Origin: Chamaesiphon sp031376885
Lineage (GTDB): Bacteria > Cyanobacteriota > Cyanobacteriia > Cyanobacteriales > Chamaesiphonaceae
Direction: 5' to 3'
NCBI GenBank assembly: GCA_031376885.1
Contig: JANMEL010000110.1
Coordinates: 1-64,000 of the forward strand
DNA: 64,000 nt
The notes under the pieces were generated by a model, which was not told where the DNA came from, searched no databases, and worked only from the letters and a program-made list of their open reading frames with translations. Position numbers and translations under genes: made by a program. Shown piece by piece: positions 1 through 8,684 of this stretch; the first letter of the stretch is position 1, and each line of letters opens with the position of its first letter.

Positions 1-1
1 G

Positions 2-925
2 TTCCGGTATGGGTTTACTGGACGGGAGTATGATGGGGAGACTGGGCTAGATTATTATCGGGCGCGGTATTATGATAGTGGTAATGGACGGTTTATTGGT
101 GAGGATCCGTTAGGCTTTGGGGCTGGGGATGGTAATTTAACTCGGTATGTTGGGAATAGTCCGACTAATTTTACGGATCCTAGTGGGTTAGAGGCTATTA
201 CAGTTCCTTCTGGTGGATTGGGCTTAGGTGGACTATTAGAAGGAGCGGCTGGACTTTTTGGTGCAATTCGCAAGTACGGCCCAGCTATTGGTACTGGTGG
301 TTATATTTTAAATCTAACAGATCCAATTACTAGTCAACAAGCTGAGGAAGATGCTATTACAGAGGCGGATAAAAATAAAGATCCTAACAAACAGCCAAAA
401 CCTGTACCCGTACCCGATCCTAATTGTTCCGAAGAAATACAAAAAAAGGAAGAAGAAGAGCGAAGAAAGAAATGTAAGAGTTTTGTGTACAGAGGAGACA
501 ATAGATCGCCCGATCGGATAAGGGAAGCGGGCGGTTTTTGGCCTCGGAACCCGAATGGTACTATAACCTTAGAAGAGCATGTTACTCAAATAAGGAAGAA
601 TCCAGATGGTTCATTTAATAGATTTATAAATATAGACACGGAATCTCAATGGGTTTCAACTAGTAATAACGAACAACATGCTGCATTATATAATGAGGCA
701 AATGGTAAATATGGATATGTATACAAAGTTTGTAGACCACCTAATGGTCGTGATGCTTACAAAGAAATAGGAAACGGTACACCGAAAAGAAAAGAAATTA
801 GTTTTGAAGGAGGATTCGCTCGCGCATACATTACTAGCTACAAAAAAGTACAAGGCGTTGATAATATACTTCCAGGCGTTCCTCCTAAATACGTTCTAAG
901 TCGTTCTAATCCATTTCCACATTAA
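2..925 (+). CDS. RHS/YD-repeat protein, C-terminal part with cholera-toxin-A-like ADP-ribosyltransferase tail (5' partial)
   Basis: The frame is open from the first complete codon, so the start lies outside the window; 307 residues are visible. Residues 1-65 are the end of an RHS shell (RYYDSGNGRFIGEDPLG, then YVGNSPTNFTDPSGL). A Gly/Ala-rich hydrophobic stretch and a charged linker follow. From about residue 160 the tail matches the A subunit of cholera/heat-labile enterotoxin: VYRGDNRSPDRIREAGG with Arg164, an STS motif at 219-221, a GYVYKV strand, and KEISFEGGF with Glu265, which parallels QEVSALGG of CtxA. This gives the R-S-E set of an NAD-dependent ADP-ribosyltransferase. The residue two before Glu265 is Arg263, not the Glu or Gln usual in arginine- or Asn/DNA-modifying members, so target specificity is open. 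By analogy with polymorphic toxins the tail is the delivered toxin and the RHS shell its cage. Confidence 0.88.
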   Translation, partial: FRYGFTGREYDGETGLDYYRARYYDSGNGRFIGEDPLGFGAGDGNLTRYVGNSPTNFTDPSGLEAITVPSGGLGLGGLLEGAAGLFGAIRKYGPAIGTGGYILNLTDPITSQQAEEDAITEADKNKDPNKQPKPVPVPDPNCSEEIQKKEEEERRKKCKSFVYRGDNRSPDRIREAGGFWPRNPNGTITLEEHVTQIRKNPDGSFNRFINIDTESQWVSTSNNEQHAALYNEANGKYGYVYKVCRPPNGRDAYKEIGNGTPKRKEISFEGGFARAYITSYKKVQGVDNILPGVPPKYVLSRSNPFPH

Positions 926-969
926 TTTTTCTAAATAAAAAGAATACTAATTTTGAAGGAACTGACAAA

Positions 970-1743
970 ATGTCATACTCACAGATGTGGGATCGATTGA
1001 CTCCAAAACAAAAAAAGCTTGCACATGTCATTAAGATGAAACAGATGTGGGATCGATTGACTCTAGACCAAAAAGAGCTTTCACTCACTATTGAAAAAAA
1101 ATGGTTGACCGTAGCTAGATGTACTGAAAGAATAGATTACCAGCAAGCAACTGATGCGATTAATACTGTTTATCTTTCTTTAGGCTTAGGGAATGTTCCA
1201 AAAATAATTTTTGCAGACAGTCCTCCTGCTGCTGTTGAGATGGGAAAACAAAGAGATAAATATACAGGACAATTATCTCCTGATATTTATATGTTTTTAA
1301 GAAGAACCTTCAAGATTAGAATGATAGAAAATCTCAGAGGTGAATACATCAGTTTTCAGCCACATATTCATACCCAAAAGAATTCAGATGGTTCTTATTC
1401 AGATTCAAAGCAAATTTTGCCCGCCGTGTCAGTTCAGTTTTGGGCTTATGAAGCAATGCTTTTCGATCATGCTTGCTCGGTTTTTGGCTGCTATTTTGCA
1501 CCGGAATGTCTTGATTTTCAGCAAAAATGGGAGGCTTTTCAACTTTTGATAACATACTGTGGTTTTATTTCACCTTTCCTAGATATATGTTTCGTGAGCG
1601 ATCGACCCACTGAATTAATATTCAAAGATGATTTCATTCTACACGCGCTGGATCGTCCAGCAGTTGTCTTTAGTGATGGATATAAAATTTATGTTGAAAA
1701 TGGTATTTACGTCTCAGATTCATTAGATTTCTTGCGAGAGTAG
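970..1743 (+). CDS. DUF6745-like protein, candidate immunity protein for the ART toxin
   Basis: 257 residues, starting 44 bp after the toxin gene with a good ribosome site (GAAGGA). The pattern EKKWLTVARCTERIDYQQA near the N-terminus, a middle Phe/Trp-rich helical part, and the ending DRPAVVFSDGYKIYVENG resemble the DUF6745 family of cyanobacterial proteins as I remember it (recognition from memory, no search). The N-terminus holds a duplicated 13-residue unit (QMWDRLTPKQKKL / QMWDRLTLDQKEL). No signal peptide or membrane segment is seen. Position directly downstream of a polymorphic-toxin tail suggests an immunity role; this is inference from context only. Confidence 0.7.
   Translation: MSYSQMWDRLTPKQKKLAHVIKMKQMWDRLTLDQKELSLTIEKKWLTVARCTERIDYQQATDAINTVYLSLGLGNVPKIIFADSPPAAVEMGKQRDKYTGQLSPDIYMFLRRTFKIRMIENLRGEYISFQPHIHTQKNSDGSYSDSKQILPAVSVQFWAYEAMLFDHACSVFGCYFAPECLDFQQKWEAFQLLITYCGFISPFLDICFVSDRPTELIFKDDFILHALDRPAVVFSDGYKIYVENGIYVSDSLDFLRE
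982..1080 (+). repeat. Near-identical 39-bp duplication inside the candidate immunity gene
   Basis: Bases 982-1020 and 1042-1080 are near-identical 39-bp units starting 60 bp apart. The spacing is a multiple of three, so the frame is kept and residues 5-17 are duplicated as residues 25-37. The few differences suggest a fairly recent duplication. Confidence 0.85.
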
Positions 1744-2011
1744 TTGCCTAAGTTTTTACTAGCAAGAGACAACAGCATTATTAACCAATAACAAAAGCAT
1801 TGATTGAACCCTCTGACATGAAGAAAAACTTTTCAAACACCTTCTAAGCGTAATGACAAACTAAATCGAAAGTTTGTTTAATTTTGGCATTATGAGCAGC
1901 CTAAAATTAAATTTATTCATCCTGTATTCTAAAAAACTTTAGCTTACAAATAAAATTTGCTTTGATTCCTAATTATATTTCAAATTAATTAAAGTAGGAG
2001 ACTTACCATAC

Positions 2012-2536
2012 ATGTGGCTATTTGATATTAACTATTCTGATTTACCAGATTTCATCCATAACATACCTCAAACTACTGAAAATAATAATGACGAGCTAGA
2101 CAAACTAAGAGCATTGTCACTTTTATCCCCAAAACAAGTAGAAAAAATTGGTACTCTCCAAAGTGAAGCTATTCTTGGATTTATCACAGGCGAACAATTA
2201 TCCTTAGATTATTTTCATCCCAATCGAATATTTATAGATTTATTGCAAAATGTTGTTGAAAGCGAAGCCCCAACAGATCCCGAACTTCAAGCAGCAGCAA
2301 TCGAACAGAAACAAGGCTATATCTATATTATCGATCGAAGAGTAGCCGATCGCGCAGAAGAAGAAACATCTCCAGAAGATATTCTCGGAGCATTTGAAAT
2401 TAAAGATGGTCGGATCGTTCCTAATTCCTATCAACCGAACGAGAACTATTTGATATTCGGTAATAACGGATTGATGCAACTGCCAGCCTCATTACATGAA
2501 GCACTTATTGAAGCTCTCATGTCTTTGCCAAACTAA
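2012..2536 (+). CDS. Unknown cytosolic protein, possible second immunity gene
   Basis: 174 residues, preceded by TAGGAG eight or nine bases before the ATG. I do not recognise the family. It is acidic and soluble, with no signal peptide or membrane segment; the C-terminal half (EDILGAFEIKDGRIVPNSY, then YLIFGNNGLMQLP) looks like a compact beta-rich fold. It is the second same-strand gene after the RHS toxin tail, and tandem immunity genes are common behind polymorphic toxins, so this role is possible but unproven. The gap 1744-2011 in front of it is AT-rich with nothing I can name. Confidence 0.6.
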   Translation: MWLFDINYSDLPDFIHNIPQTTENNNDELDKLRALSLLSPKQVEKIGTLQSEAILGFITGEQLSLDYFHPNRIFIDLLQNVVESEAPTDPELQAAAIEQKQGYIYIIDRRVADRAEEETSPEDILGAFEIKDGRIVPNSYQPNENYLIFGNNGLMQLPASLHEALIEALMSLPN

Positions 2537-2647
2537 CCCTTTGTTGTCACTTCGGGGTAAAGGCGAGATCCGCGCAAAAGTTATCATCAGTGTAAAGTTT
2601 TGCAAAGTAAGTAGAGTACCCATTTAATTTCGCTCGATTGAGATTAG

Positions 2648-3694
2648 TTAAACCAAATCCGCCAACACCCCAGAAGCCTTCCCCTGCAAACCCTTCCGGT
2701 TATCGTCATAAATCATCAACGTATCCAACCGTGAATGACGACTCAACCGCTGCGCCGTGCGTACATCCCCCCCACTCGCATCCAAAAAAGTCGTAATCGA
2801 ACTATGCCGAATCCGGTGCGGCGATAAATGTTTAGTAATCCCCGCATCCGTCGCCACCCAATCCACAATTCGCGCCACAGATCGCCCAGCCAAACGTTTG
2901 CCATAAGAACGCCCATCCAGCGCAATAAAGATCGGTTCATTTGCTTTCCCCTCCCTCACCGCCAACCACTCCTCAATCGCCGCTAAAGTACGCGGAGCCA
3001 GATCGATCGATTGTTGCTGAGTCTTCCCCTTCCCAATAATCCACAACTTCCCCTCTCTAAAATCCCCCACATTCGTCGCCACCAACTCCCCCCGCCGCAA
3101 AGCATTATCCCAAAGTAGACGCAGAATCGCATAATCCCGCTTCCCCTTTAAACTCTCCCTATCCACCTCATTCAAAATCTGACGATAAGCCTCCACCCCC
3201 ACCCCCGAAGTATCCCGATATTTTTCCACATGAACGTGAGTAATATCTTCCAGGCTAAAACCACACCGCCCCAACTTCCTAGCATGACTAGTTAAAGACT
3301 TCACCGCCGACAACCGCGTATTAATCGTCGAAGGTGCCAAACCCAAATCCAGCAGCAACCCCTTATACTTCAACACCACCCCCACCGCTTCAAATTGAGA
3401 CAAGCTAAGAAACTCCTGAATTTGCTGCGGATTAACACCACCACCCGTAAGTCGAACAAAAAAATCATTCAAAGCCGAAGCATAAGTCCGCTTAGTATTA
3501 TCAGAAATTTGCAACTGCAAAAAATCGTCCCAAACATCTGTTGTCGTCGATTGGGCGACAAGTTTAATTGAACTAATAAAATTCCCTGAATCCTTTGGTA
3601 CAATTGCACTCATAATCTTTACTTGACAGTTTTGAGACCGAAAAGCCACATTATCAGTCTCAGTTATTTCACTGATATTTATACCATTTTTCAT
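2648..3694 (-). CDS. Tyrosine recombinase/integrase, XerC/D type
   Basis: 348 residues. An N-terminal core-binding region (about 50-150, with NTRLSAVKSLTSHARK) precedes the catalytic domain (about 165-348). The catalytic set is visible: Arg200 in NALRRGEL, a Lys in GKGKTQQ near 224, His293 and Arg296 in PHRIRHSS, His320 in RLSRHSR, and nucleophile Tyr329 in MIYDD. The protein should cut and rejoin DNA through a 3'-phosphotyrosine, for dimer resolution or integration. ATG at residue 29 is an alternative start. It sits between the toxin/immunity block and the ATPase operon on the opposite strand. Its attachment site was not identified. Confidence 0.9.
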   Translation of the reverse strand: MKNGINISEITETDNVAFRSQNCQVKIMSAIVPKDSGNFISSIKLVAQSTTTDVWDDFLQLQISDNTKRTYASALNDFFVRLTGGGVNPQQIQEFLSLSQFEAVGVVLKYKGLLLDLGLAPSTINTRLSAVKSLTSHARKLGRCGFSLEDITHVHVEKYRDTSGVGVEAYRQILNEVDRESLKGKRDYAILRLLWDNALRRGELVATNVGDFREGKLWIIGKGKTQQQSIDLAPRTLAAIEEWLAVREGKANEPIFIALDGRSYGKRLAGRSVARIVDWVATDAGITKHLSPHRIRHSSITTFLDASGGDVRTAQRLSRHSRLDTLMIYDDNRKGLQGKASGVLADLV

Positions 3695-3787
3695 ACCCCT
3701 ATTCCCGTCTGCAAATTATCACATTTTGATAATTGGCTCCTATATGGGTATCTATCGGAGCCATACATTTATGTATTAATACAATTT

Positions 3788-4813
3788 CTAATTCCCCGCA
3801 TCTCGCGGCATTACTACACTTCTAATCGCCGTAATTTGCGCCCGCACTCGTGCCCAATTTTTAAATACTTGTAATTTAGTTTTGTCTAGTTGTCCTTTCC
3901 GATTCAAATAAGTATTAGTATCCCCATCCCCCGCTGCATAAGTCACCGCGTAGAGCTTAAATGATTTTGTCTCCGCAATAGCGATCGCCTGTTCCGCCTG
4001 AAACTCCCGCGCTATTACATCAAAATCCAATAATAATTGTTGAATCTTTTCCCTTGTCTTAACTGCTACTTCTGTTTTAATTCGTTCGATTTCAGCGACT
4101 TTTACTACCAAATCGCTAATCTGAATCGCCCGACTTTGTTGGGCATCATTTCCACCAAAAGCACTTTTCAATAATGGGATACCGATCGCACCTAATAGAT
4201 CGTTCAGCACCGAGCCAGGATTGGTAAATAATTGTCCCACCCGCTCAAAAAAACCCACCTTCCGACTTTGCCCATTTTCCACAACCGTATCTTGTTTGAG
4301 AAAGACTTGTAGCCCTGGCTCGAAGATACTCAGATCGATCGATTGTTTATTATTCGTCTTCGCCTCCTCAATCTTGGTATTAATCGTACTAATCTTCGCC
4401 TCCAACTGTTTGATTACCGGACTATTTTGCACCGCCTCTTGTTGCAGTTTGGCGATACAGTCTGATGTAACGTCGAGACAGGATAACGGTGAATACATTG
4501 CCACCCAGATATCCTCAGTCATCCGCAACTTCAACAACTCATCAATATTCTGCGGTGCAGCTAATGGATTATTAGGCGTTTCCCTTAATGCTGGTGGTAA
4601 TGGTGGTGGCGGCGGTGGCGGTGGTGGTAATGGTGGTGGAGTTGGCGTTGGTGTTGGTGTTGGTGTCGGGGTTGGTGTTGGCGCAGGAGTCGGACTAGGT
4701 GTAGGAATGGTAGATTTTGGCGTGTCTATCTTCGTCCTTTGAGCAAAACTAGAATGTGGAAATAGAAAGAGAATTATTAACCCGACTGAAAACGAATGAA
4801 CCCAAACTTTCAT
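3788..4813 (-). CDS. Secreted proline-rich coiled-coil protein of a transfer/secretion-like operon
   Basis: 341 residues with a clear signal peptide (hydrophobic core IILFLFPHSSFA). Residues 35-75 are a low-complexity Thr/Pro then poly-Pro tract, which may span the periplasm or wall. The remainder is helical, with coiled-coil heptads around 125-160 and 225-270, and two cysteines (CLDVTSDC) near 115. No family recognised. Its start overlaps the stop of the next upstream gene by four bases (ATGA), so the two are translationally coupled. With that HlyD-like protein and the ATPase gene it forms a three-gene operon that looks like part of an envelope-spanning apparatus; this role is inferred. Confidence 0.8.
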   Translation of the reverse strand: MKVWVHSFSVGLIILFLFPHSSFAQRTKIDTPKSTIPTPSPTPAPTPTPTPTPTPTPTPPPLPPPPPPPPPLPPALRETPNNPLAAPQNIDELLKLRMTEDIWVAMYSPLSCLDVTSDCIAKLQQEAVQNSPVIKQLEAKISTINTKIEEAKTNNKQSIDLSIFEPGLQVFLKQDTVVENGQSRKVGFFERVGQLFTNPGSVLNDLLGAIGIPLLKSAFGGNDAQQSRAIQISDLVVKVAEIERIKTEVAVKTREKIQQLLLDFDVIAREFQAEQAIAIAETKSFKLYAVTYAAGDGDTNTYLNRKGQLDKTKLQVFKNWARVRAQITAIRSVVMPRDAGN

Positions 4814-6018
4814 GACTTATCCTCTTGCCATTGAGGGCGTTTAGAGTTTGGAGTGGGAGTTGGATTGAGATTATAAACCAATACCACTTCATACCGCAAA
4901 ATATTAGAATGTTGAGATACTAACTTCAGCCGTCGAATCGTACCCTGATGGGGAGTTCTTACCACCCCAATCGTTTCCAATTGTTTCTGAACTTGTCCTT
5001 TCTTGAGCATCAATTGGGCGATTTGATATTCGCGATCGTGGGCGGCGAGTTTACCCACCTCCATCATTCTCACTCGCTCCAATTCCAATCTTTGTACTTG
5101 TTGCCCCTGTTCTGCTTCTTTGATTCGATAGTCAAATTCCAATTGTCGTCGCTTTTCTAAGCTCGTCGCTAATTTTGCCCGTGCTAACTCCAATTCCCGA
5201 TTTGCGCCAGTTATTTCAAACTTAGCATCTGCTAGATGACTCAAGCGAGTTGCTTTGGCTATTCCCTCAGTTGCGATGTCTTGTTCTAACTTATTCTGAG
5301 TTTCTGTAAGGACTCGATTCAGCTCCCGCAATTTCACCTGTTCGTGTTCTTTTACTGCTTCATCCATATCCTCCAATTTTTTCAAGGCATCGATCTTCTG
5401 TTGATGTCTGGCAATCTTGGATGATGCCTGTTCGACAGCGATTCTACTTCCCCTGACTTTTTGAGTTTCCGGTAAAGTAATCTTCGTCTTACTTTCAAGT
5501 AAGACATACTTTCGTTCCAAATCTCTCACCTTTGCCGTCGCCGCTGTTATCTGTGTTTGTTCCTCCACATAACTCACCTTGGGTGGTAGTCCCTTTACTG
5601 CTTTGACACCCAATGGTGGGACTTGAGAAACTGATGGTGCGAGTTTTAATCGTTCGATCGAGAGCTTAATTTCCTGTAATTGAGCGGATAGATTCGATCG
5701 CTCTGATTTACGATCTGCAATGAGTTGATTAGCTGTAACTGTTTGCCCTTCCTTCACTAATAGATCGTTAGGGCTAGTTAGATCGATCTCGATTTTTAAT
5801 CGTTTAGTTTGTTGAGTGCGAATAGGTTGTTTCTTCTGGTTAGTTGGAGTGGATGTTCGTTGAATTGGATCGGCGGAAACTGGGTTGGCAGCAATTGGTA
5901 AGGAAACGACTGGTAAGGATGCGATCGCCATACTCACCCCATTTGTCAGCATCGGTACACATCCCCACCCGACTACAACCAAGTAGGATAAACCTGTTAT
6001 CAATAAACTGTTTTTCAT
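4810..6018 (-). CDS. HlyD-like (membrane fusion/adaptor) coiled-coil protein
   Basis: 402 residues with an N-terminal membrane anchor or signal (hydrophobic residues 5-30). A lipoyl-like half motif (VKEGQTVTANQLIADRKSER) begins near residue 88. A long hairpin of coiled coil follows (about 95-345), and a second lipoyl-like strand (RTPHQGTIRRLKLVS) closes it. That order is typical of HlyD/MacA periplasmic adaptors, although an HlyD C-terminal beta-barrel is not obvious. It lies between the ATPase gene (24-bp gap) and the secreted proline-rich gene (4-bp overlap), suggesting an envelope complex. Confidence 0.75.
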   Translation of the reverse strand: MKNSLLITGLSYLVVVGWGCVPMLTNGVSMAIASLPVVSLPIAANPVSADPIQRTSTPTNQKKQPIRTQQTKRLKIEIDLTSPNDLLVKEGQTVTANQLIADRKSERSNLSAQLQEIKLSIERLKLAPSVSQVPPLGVKAVKGLPPKVSYVEEQTQITAATAKVRDLERKYVLLESKTKITLPETQKVRGSRIAVEQASSKIARHQQKIDALKKLEDMDEAVKEHEQVKLRELNRVLTETQNKLEQDIATEGIAKATRLSHLADAKFEITGANRELELARAKLATSLEKRRQLEFDYRIKEAEQGQQVQRLELERVRMMEVGKLAAHDREYQIAQLMLKKGQVQKQLETIGVVRTPHQGTIRRLKLVSQHSNILRYEVVLVYNLNPTPTPNSKRPQWQEDKS

Positions 6019-6042
6019 AAAATCGGTGGGTGGAGAATGGAT

Positions 6043-7125
6043 CTAAGCGTGACGCTTAAAAAATGGCTCGATCGTACAAGCAACCGCCGTACCGCCAGTA
6101 CGAACTAGAGCTTGGAATGTGCCTAAGTTGGCAATCCTTCCAGCATCGAATCGGAACCTACTAGCCACTTTGCGAATATCCGCCACGTCAACAGGTAATA
6201 AAATCTTCGTCGCGGTATTTGCCAATACATCAGGACTGATATGGGTTTCTCGTTGGGTAGCCAGGACTACGCCTAGTCCGTATTTACGACCGTCTGCGGT
6301 AATGCGATCGAGTGTTTTCGATCCTTTCAGTTCCTTAGCTTCATCGACAAATACGAATGTCTTCAGTTCTGATGATTCTCCCGCGAGACGGTGAGCGTCC
6401 ATCACTTGCTTCAGAATGGCTTCGGCAGCGATCGCACCCAATTCTGGCGGTAGTTTGGATAGATCTACTCTCACCAGTTTCCCCGCGTTTAAATCGATTT
6501 GAGGGCGTGAAAACACTCCATATTGGAAAGTAGCAGCTAATTTGATTTGGAGTCCTTTAGAGTCCTTACAGCCTGCTTCTACGCGAGAATCGATCGCCTG
6601 TTGTAAATCCCCTAGATGTGGAATATTTCCCACCCAACTCTGACGATTTTCCTGAGTAATCCCAAACTGTTCGTACAGTTCTTGAACCATCATAATTAAT
6701 AGTCCTTCCTGATTCGTTCCCATGATTAAGGCGCGTCTCAGGGTAGCGGCGACTGAAATGGCTTGGAGTTTTGAACCGCCACCTTCTGGATCGTTATTGA
6801 TAGTGAGTGGGTTGATTCCGTAGGGAGAAGCCATATGAATGGGGTAACAGATTTCCCCAGGTAATTGTTGATCGCCGTGGAAGTCGAGGACGATCGATCT
6901 GGTTGGAAATCCTTGGTACATTTCCCAGACGATCGCTTTGAGTGTCTGGGTTTTCCCACTTCCCGATGTTCCCAGGATAACCATATGTGGGTTAGCCGCT
7001 CGATCCAAATCCCAACATACTCCATCACCCAAATGTATGAGGGACTTTGACTGGGTGTTTGGCTGGGGAATATTATCTCCAACTGTGCGGGGTTTTAAAA
7101 TAGTTTTGGGTAGTGGTTTGACCAT
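6043..7125 (-). CDS. HerA/TraD-type P-loop ATPase
   Basis: About 360 residues. Walker A is GTSGSGKT and Walker B is FVFVDEAKEL, followed by ADGRKYGLGVVLATQRE and a sensor-like ILLPVDVADIRKVASRF. This arrangement is typical of the HerA/VirB4/VirD4-TraD superfamily of hexameric DNA-pumping ATPases. No N-terminal membrane segments are seen, so it resembles soluble coupling or HerA-like proteins. I chose the ATG at 7125 because AAGGTGAG lies just before it; TTG at 7149 and ATG at 7140 are alternatives. It is the first gene of the operon and is preceded by the AAACGTTT array, which may control it. Confidence 0.82.
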   Translation of the reverse strand: MVKPLPKTILKPRTVGDNIPQPNTQSKSLIHLGDGVCWDLDRAANPHMVILGTSGSGKTQTLKAIVWEMYQGFPTRSIVLDFHGDQQLPGEICYPIHMASPYGINPLTINNDPEGGGSKLQAISVAATLRRALIMGTNQEGLLIMMVQELYEQFGITQENRQSWVGNIPHLGDLQQAIDSRVEAGCKDSKGLQIKLAATFQYGVFSRPQIDLNAGKLVRVDLSKLPPELGAIAAEAILKQVMDAHRLAGESSELKTFVFVDEAKELKGSKTLDRITADGRKYGLGVVLATQRETHISPDVLANTATKILLPVDVADIRKVASRFRFDAGRIANLGTFQALVRTGGTAVACTIEPFFKRHA

Positions 7126-7200
7126 TCGCTCACCTTTCATTTCAAACAATCATAGTTTACTTTCCACTCAAATGATTGGGGGATAAAGCGAATTTGTAAG

Positions 7201-7680
7201 TGTTCAATCGTTTGGATTATTCGTTTGCTCGAACGGTTAGATTAATCGTTTGTCAAAGCGTTTATTTTAAACGTTTGCTCAAAACGTTTGCGTTCTAGAA
7301 AAATTTGCCAGCTATATAGTTAGCAAATTTTTATAAAAAACTGCGACAGTCTTAATCGTTTGCTTAAACGTTTGGGTAAACGATTGGGGTAAAATAGCTA
7401 ATCATCGGCTTTTTATAGAAAACGTTTGATGTTAATTTGAGCAAACGATTGGGGTAAAATAGCTAATCATCGGCTTTTTATAGAAAACGTTTAACTAGTT
7501 ATTTTAAGGTTTAGTCCAAACGTTTTGGCAAAATAAGGTAAAAGTTTGGGATAAATCAAAAACGTTTGGGGCGTTATATGGGGGTTGAATTCAAACGTTT
7601 GAGTAAAATGAAGCAAACGTTTGGACTCGACCTTTAAACGGTTGGGGCGTTAGGTGAGGGTTTAGTCCAAACGTTTAACG
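7201..7680. repeat. Array of AAACGTTT palindromes (main cluster)
   Basis: The gene-free stretch 7126-7744 contains ten exact copies of the palindrome AAACGTTT, starting at 7269, 7282, 7366, 7420, 7485, 7518, 7560, 7593, 7615 and 7669. Relaxed forms (AATCGTTTG, AAACGATTG, AAACGGTTG) fill the rest. Smaller clusters occur at 26003-26049 and 52879-52980. The density is far above chance for an 8-mer. It could be an operator field for the operon starting at 7125, a partition centromere, or origin iterons. Confidence 0.85.
7378..7492. repeat. Two exact 50-bp direct repeats inside the AAACGTTT array
   Basis: 7378-7427 and 7443-7492 are identical over 50 bp and start 65 bp apart. Each unit begins with AAACGATTG and ends with AAACGTTT, so the 8-mer sits at the end of each unit. 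This shows that part of the array grew by duplication of a larger block. Confidence 0.88.
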
Positions 7681-7744
7681 GAGGCTGTAGTGTTTGGTGA
7701 TGCCATTCCCCCTTTACGGCGGTTAATCCAAAAAAACTAAAAGT

Positions 7745-8248
7745 TCATGGAATTTCTAGATTGAATTGTTGGACTCGCTCGGTTTCACTCTTTACTGCTG
7801 CAAGTAATTCATTCCAATCATCAGGAGGATGACCTCGTTCTAGCATCTTCTTAAAAACTAGATAGGCATCAGTATTGCTATCGTAGGCACGTTTAGTATC
7901 TTCATCATTAACCCAGGCATAGACAATAATTTTGCTATCTTGATGAAATCGAAAAAACAACCGATACTGCTGAAAGAATTTAGCCCGAAACCAGTGTTTA
8001 TAATCATCTCCCAGGGTCGCACCCTGTCGATATATAGGCAGATTCGGGTCTTGAGGGATAACATCAAAGGCTAATTTGGCGATCGCTGCTAACCGCTTAG
8101 TAGCATTTTTCTTGTGATAATCCTGCGGATACTTCAGCCGCAATTTTTCGACTTGGATTAAGAGTTCTTCAACCTGTGAGAGAAACAGATCGTGAGCAAA
8201 TATACTCCATTCATTAATTACTAACGGCTGCGATTCGGGTACACTCAT
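7745..8248 (-). CDS. yhaV: YhaV-family ribonuclease toxin
   Basis: 167 residues, the usual family length. The pattern NEWSIFAHDLFLSQVEEL, AIAKLAFDVIPQDPNLP, YRQGATLGDDYKHWFRAKF, QQYRLFFRFH and IVYAWVNDEDTKRAY is that of YhaV, the RelE-like mRNA interferase of the PrlF-YhaV (SohA) type II toxin-antitoxin system. The start overlaps the stop of the PrlF-type gene by four bases (ATGA), the normal antitoxin-first arrangement. Expected to be held inactive by PrlF, and the complex to repress its own promoter. Confidence 0.93.
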   Translation of the reverse strand: MSVPESQPLVINEWSIFAHDLFLSQVEELLIQVEKLRLKYPQDYHKKNATKRLAAIAKLAFDVIPQDPNLPIYRQGATLGDDYKHWFRAKFFQQYRLFFRFHQDSKIIVYAWVNDEDTKRAYDSNTDAYLVFKKMLERGHPPDDWNELLAAVKSETERVQQFNLEIP

Positions 8249-8577
8249 TCGTCTTCATCTGTTAGTGGTGCATCGAGATCGAGATCGACTCGCTCGACCA
8301 ATTGTTGAATCCGGTTGACCAAATCGGAGCTAATCGATTGTAAATGTTGGGGATGATGCTGGATGTCTGTAGCTAGAAAATTTAGAAACTGTCCCAACAG
8401 CGGATCGTTGTTTGTATCCTCCGCACGAGAGATTGTCACTCGACCATCAGATCCAATGGTGTAGGCGATCCGATCTCGCTTATTTAGACCCAATATCTTC
8501 CGCACGGGGTCGGGAACAGTCGTCTGATAGCGATCGGTTAAAGTAGATTCCGAGCATGGGGTTGATGGTGTAGCCAT
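8245..8577 (-). CDS. prlF: PrlF-family antitoxin
   Basis: 110 residues. A swapped-hairpin AbrB/SpoVT domain fills the N-terminal half (TDRYQTTVPDPVRKILGL, then RIAYTIGSDGRVTISRAE), followed by an acidic C-terminal tail that would bind the toxin. This matches PrlF/SohA, partner of YhaV, encoded directly downstream with a 4-bp overlap. Expected to neutralise the toxin and autoregulate the operon. Confidence 0.92.
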   Translation of the reverse strand: MATPSTPCSESTLTDRYQTTVPDPVRKILGLNKRDRIAYTIGSDGRVTISRAEDTNNDPLLGQFLNFLATDIQHHPQHLQSISSDLVNRIQQLVERVDLDLDAPLTDEDE

Positions 8578-8684
8578 AGCAACTTCTCAACTGGTAAGGT
8601 AAACTCTATCTTCAAGGTAATGCAGTTGCATTGTCATGTCAATCGTTTGGCTCGAACTGTTGATGTCTCTAGAGATCGCCAATC

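Noticed and set aside
4221..4742. Plus-strand frame ending in long Gly/Val repeats
   Set aside because: It is the complement of the Thr/Pro and poly-Pro tract of the secreted gene at 3788-4813 and has no independent support.
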